Below, piece by piece: positions 7,376-7,655 of a stretch of 7,655 nt of DNA (position 1 is its first letter; each line of letters opens with the position of its first letter). The notes beneath the pieces are model-generated. The model was given only the letters and a program-made list of their open reading frames with translations, had not been told where the DNA came from and made no database searches. Made by a program: the position numbers and the translations under genes. Source of the stretch: Anaerolineales bacterium. GTDB taxonomy: Bacteria > Chloroflexota > Anaerolineae > Anaerolineales > Villigracilaceae. The stretch is taken from assembly GCA_016789205.1 (NCBI GenBank), contig JAEURF010000076.1:1-7655 (forward strand), written 5' to 3'.

Positions 7376-7403
7376 ATTTTACCAGAAGAAATGCTTATGT
7401 GAA
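7376..7403 (-). promoter_or_regulatory. Probable sigma70-type promoter of the ABC importer operon
   Basis: TTCACA (7403-7398) and TAAAAT (7381-7376) are separated by 16 bp; each box matches the consensus at five of six positions. Transcription would begin near 7369, giving an untranslated leader of about 80 nt. A short dyad TTGT-TTAG-ACAA (7376-7365) overlaps the end of the -10 box and the start site and could be an operator half-site pair, but it is weak. Found by eye, with no experimental support. Confidence 0.6.
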
Positions 7404-7416
7404 GAAAAGCACACGG

Positions 7417-7655
7417 TCAAGGCAGACAGTTAAACTCGCCTCTAACTTGATTTATAACTGCTTCTTGCTCCGTACTGCTTTGAGTTTCTCTTTCAATTCT
7501 GCTCCACAACTTACACAACAGCGGACCAACAAAACTTTTTGAAACCTTATAAGATGCCTGCGATAATTCTACCGCCTTTTTCCAATTGTTAACATGAGCA
7601 TATCCCTCAATATAGACAAATCGTTCCACAGGGTCATTGGGGGTGTCGTTTAATG
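7417..7655 (-). CDS. C-terminal part of an unidentified protein entering from the right edge
   Basis: The frame is open from the window edge to a TGA at 7417 and gives 78 visible residues, so the gene starts outside the window; the GTG at 7629 is just an internal Val codon. The fragment is soluble and looks helical: an aromatic stretch ERFVYIEGYAHVNNWKKAVEL is compatible with one TPR-like helix pair, followed by a Cys/Trp-containing helix (FVGPLLCKLWSRIERE) and a polar tail. No membrane segment or catalytic motif is visible. It could be the helical tail of a larger enzyme or membrane protein, but I do not recognise it. It ends 127 bp before the lipoprotein start with no clear terminator between, so read-through into the importer operon is possible. 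Confidence 0.6.
   Translation of the reverse strand, partial: LNDTPNDPVERFVYIEGYAHVNNWKKAVELSQASYKVSKSFVGPLLCKLWSRIERETQSSTEQEAVINQVRGEFNCLP

Noticed and set aside
7290..7376. 29-residue N-terminal extension of the lipoprotein from a TTG codon
   Set aside because: The TTG falls in the predicted -10 box, so it would not be in the mRNA, and the extension would put about 30 polar residues before the signal peptide; the ATG at 7289 has a strong ribosome binding site.
7210..7542. 110-codon plus-strand open frame spanning the importer promoter region
   Set aside because: It runs antisense across the lipoprotein signal peptide, the predicted promoter and the partial upstream gene, with a composition typical of a reverse-strand shadow.
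1..7655. Search for CRISPR repeats, tRNA-like cloverleafs, insertion sequence ends, toxin-antitoxin pairs or defence genes
   Set aside because: No regularly spaced repeats, no terminal inverted repeats with a transposase, and no such genes were seen; genes are tightly packed and all intergenic gaps are under 130 bp.

Overview
The window comes from a bacterium with moderate GC content. It most likely belongs to Chloroflexota, class Anaerolineae. That is inferred from the Ala/Thr/Pro/Glu-rich linker after the lipobox of the solute-binding lipoprotein, a hallmark of that group's lipoproteins, and from the GTAGGGGCGA...TCGCCCCTAC type of intergenic palindrome. I could not run a search to confirm it. 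Every gene I can support lies on the minus strand, so the biological reading order is from right (7655) to left (1).

Layout in transcription order. At 7655-7417 is the C-terminal end of an unidentified protein that enters from the right edge. A 127-bp gap follows, holding a good sigma70-type promoter and a strong ribosome binding site. Next comes a four-gene ABC importer of the BMP/PnrA (basic membrane protein) type: lipoprotein (7289-6024), a palindromic hairpin (6009-5983), a double-domain ATPase (5957-4467), a first permease (4474-3428) and a second permease (3431-2433). The last three genes overlap by 8 and 4 bp, which implies translational coupling. A perfect 16-bp inverted repeat (2430-2392) immediately after the second permease is the operon terminator. 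Close behind it come a threonine synthase-type PLP enzyme (2370-1102) and, overlapping it by 4 bp (ATGA), an AI-2E/PerM-family membrane protein (1105-1) that runs off the left edge.

Working together: the lipoprotein captures a solute outside the membrane, the two permeases form the channel, and the ATPase drives uptake. Relatives of this system import nucleosides or nucleobases. The hairpin between lipoprotein and ATPase probably gives the binding protein more mRNA than the rest, as in many binding-protein importers. The threonine synthase and the AI-2E-family protein form a second, coupled unit with no obvious functional tie to the importer.

I found no RNA genes, CRISPR array, insertion sequence, prophage or defence genes. 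The region looks like ordinary chromosomal metabolism and transport. The points worth a second look are regulatory details and a few residue substitutions, and I do not see a new biological system here.
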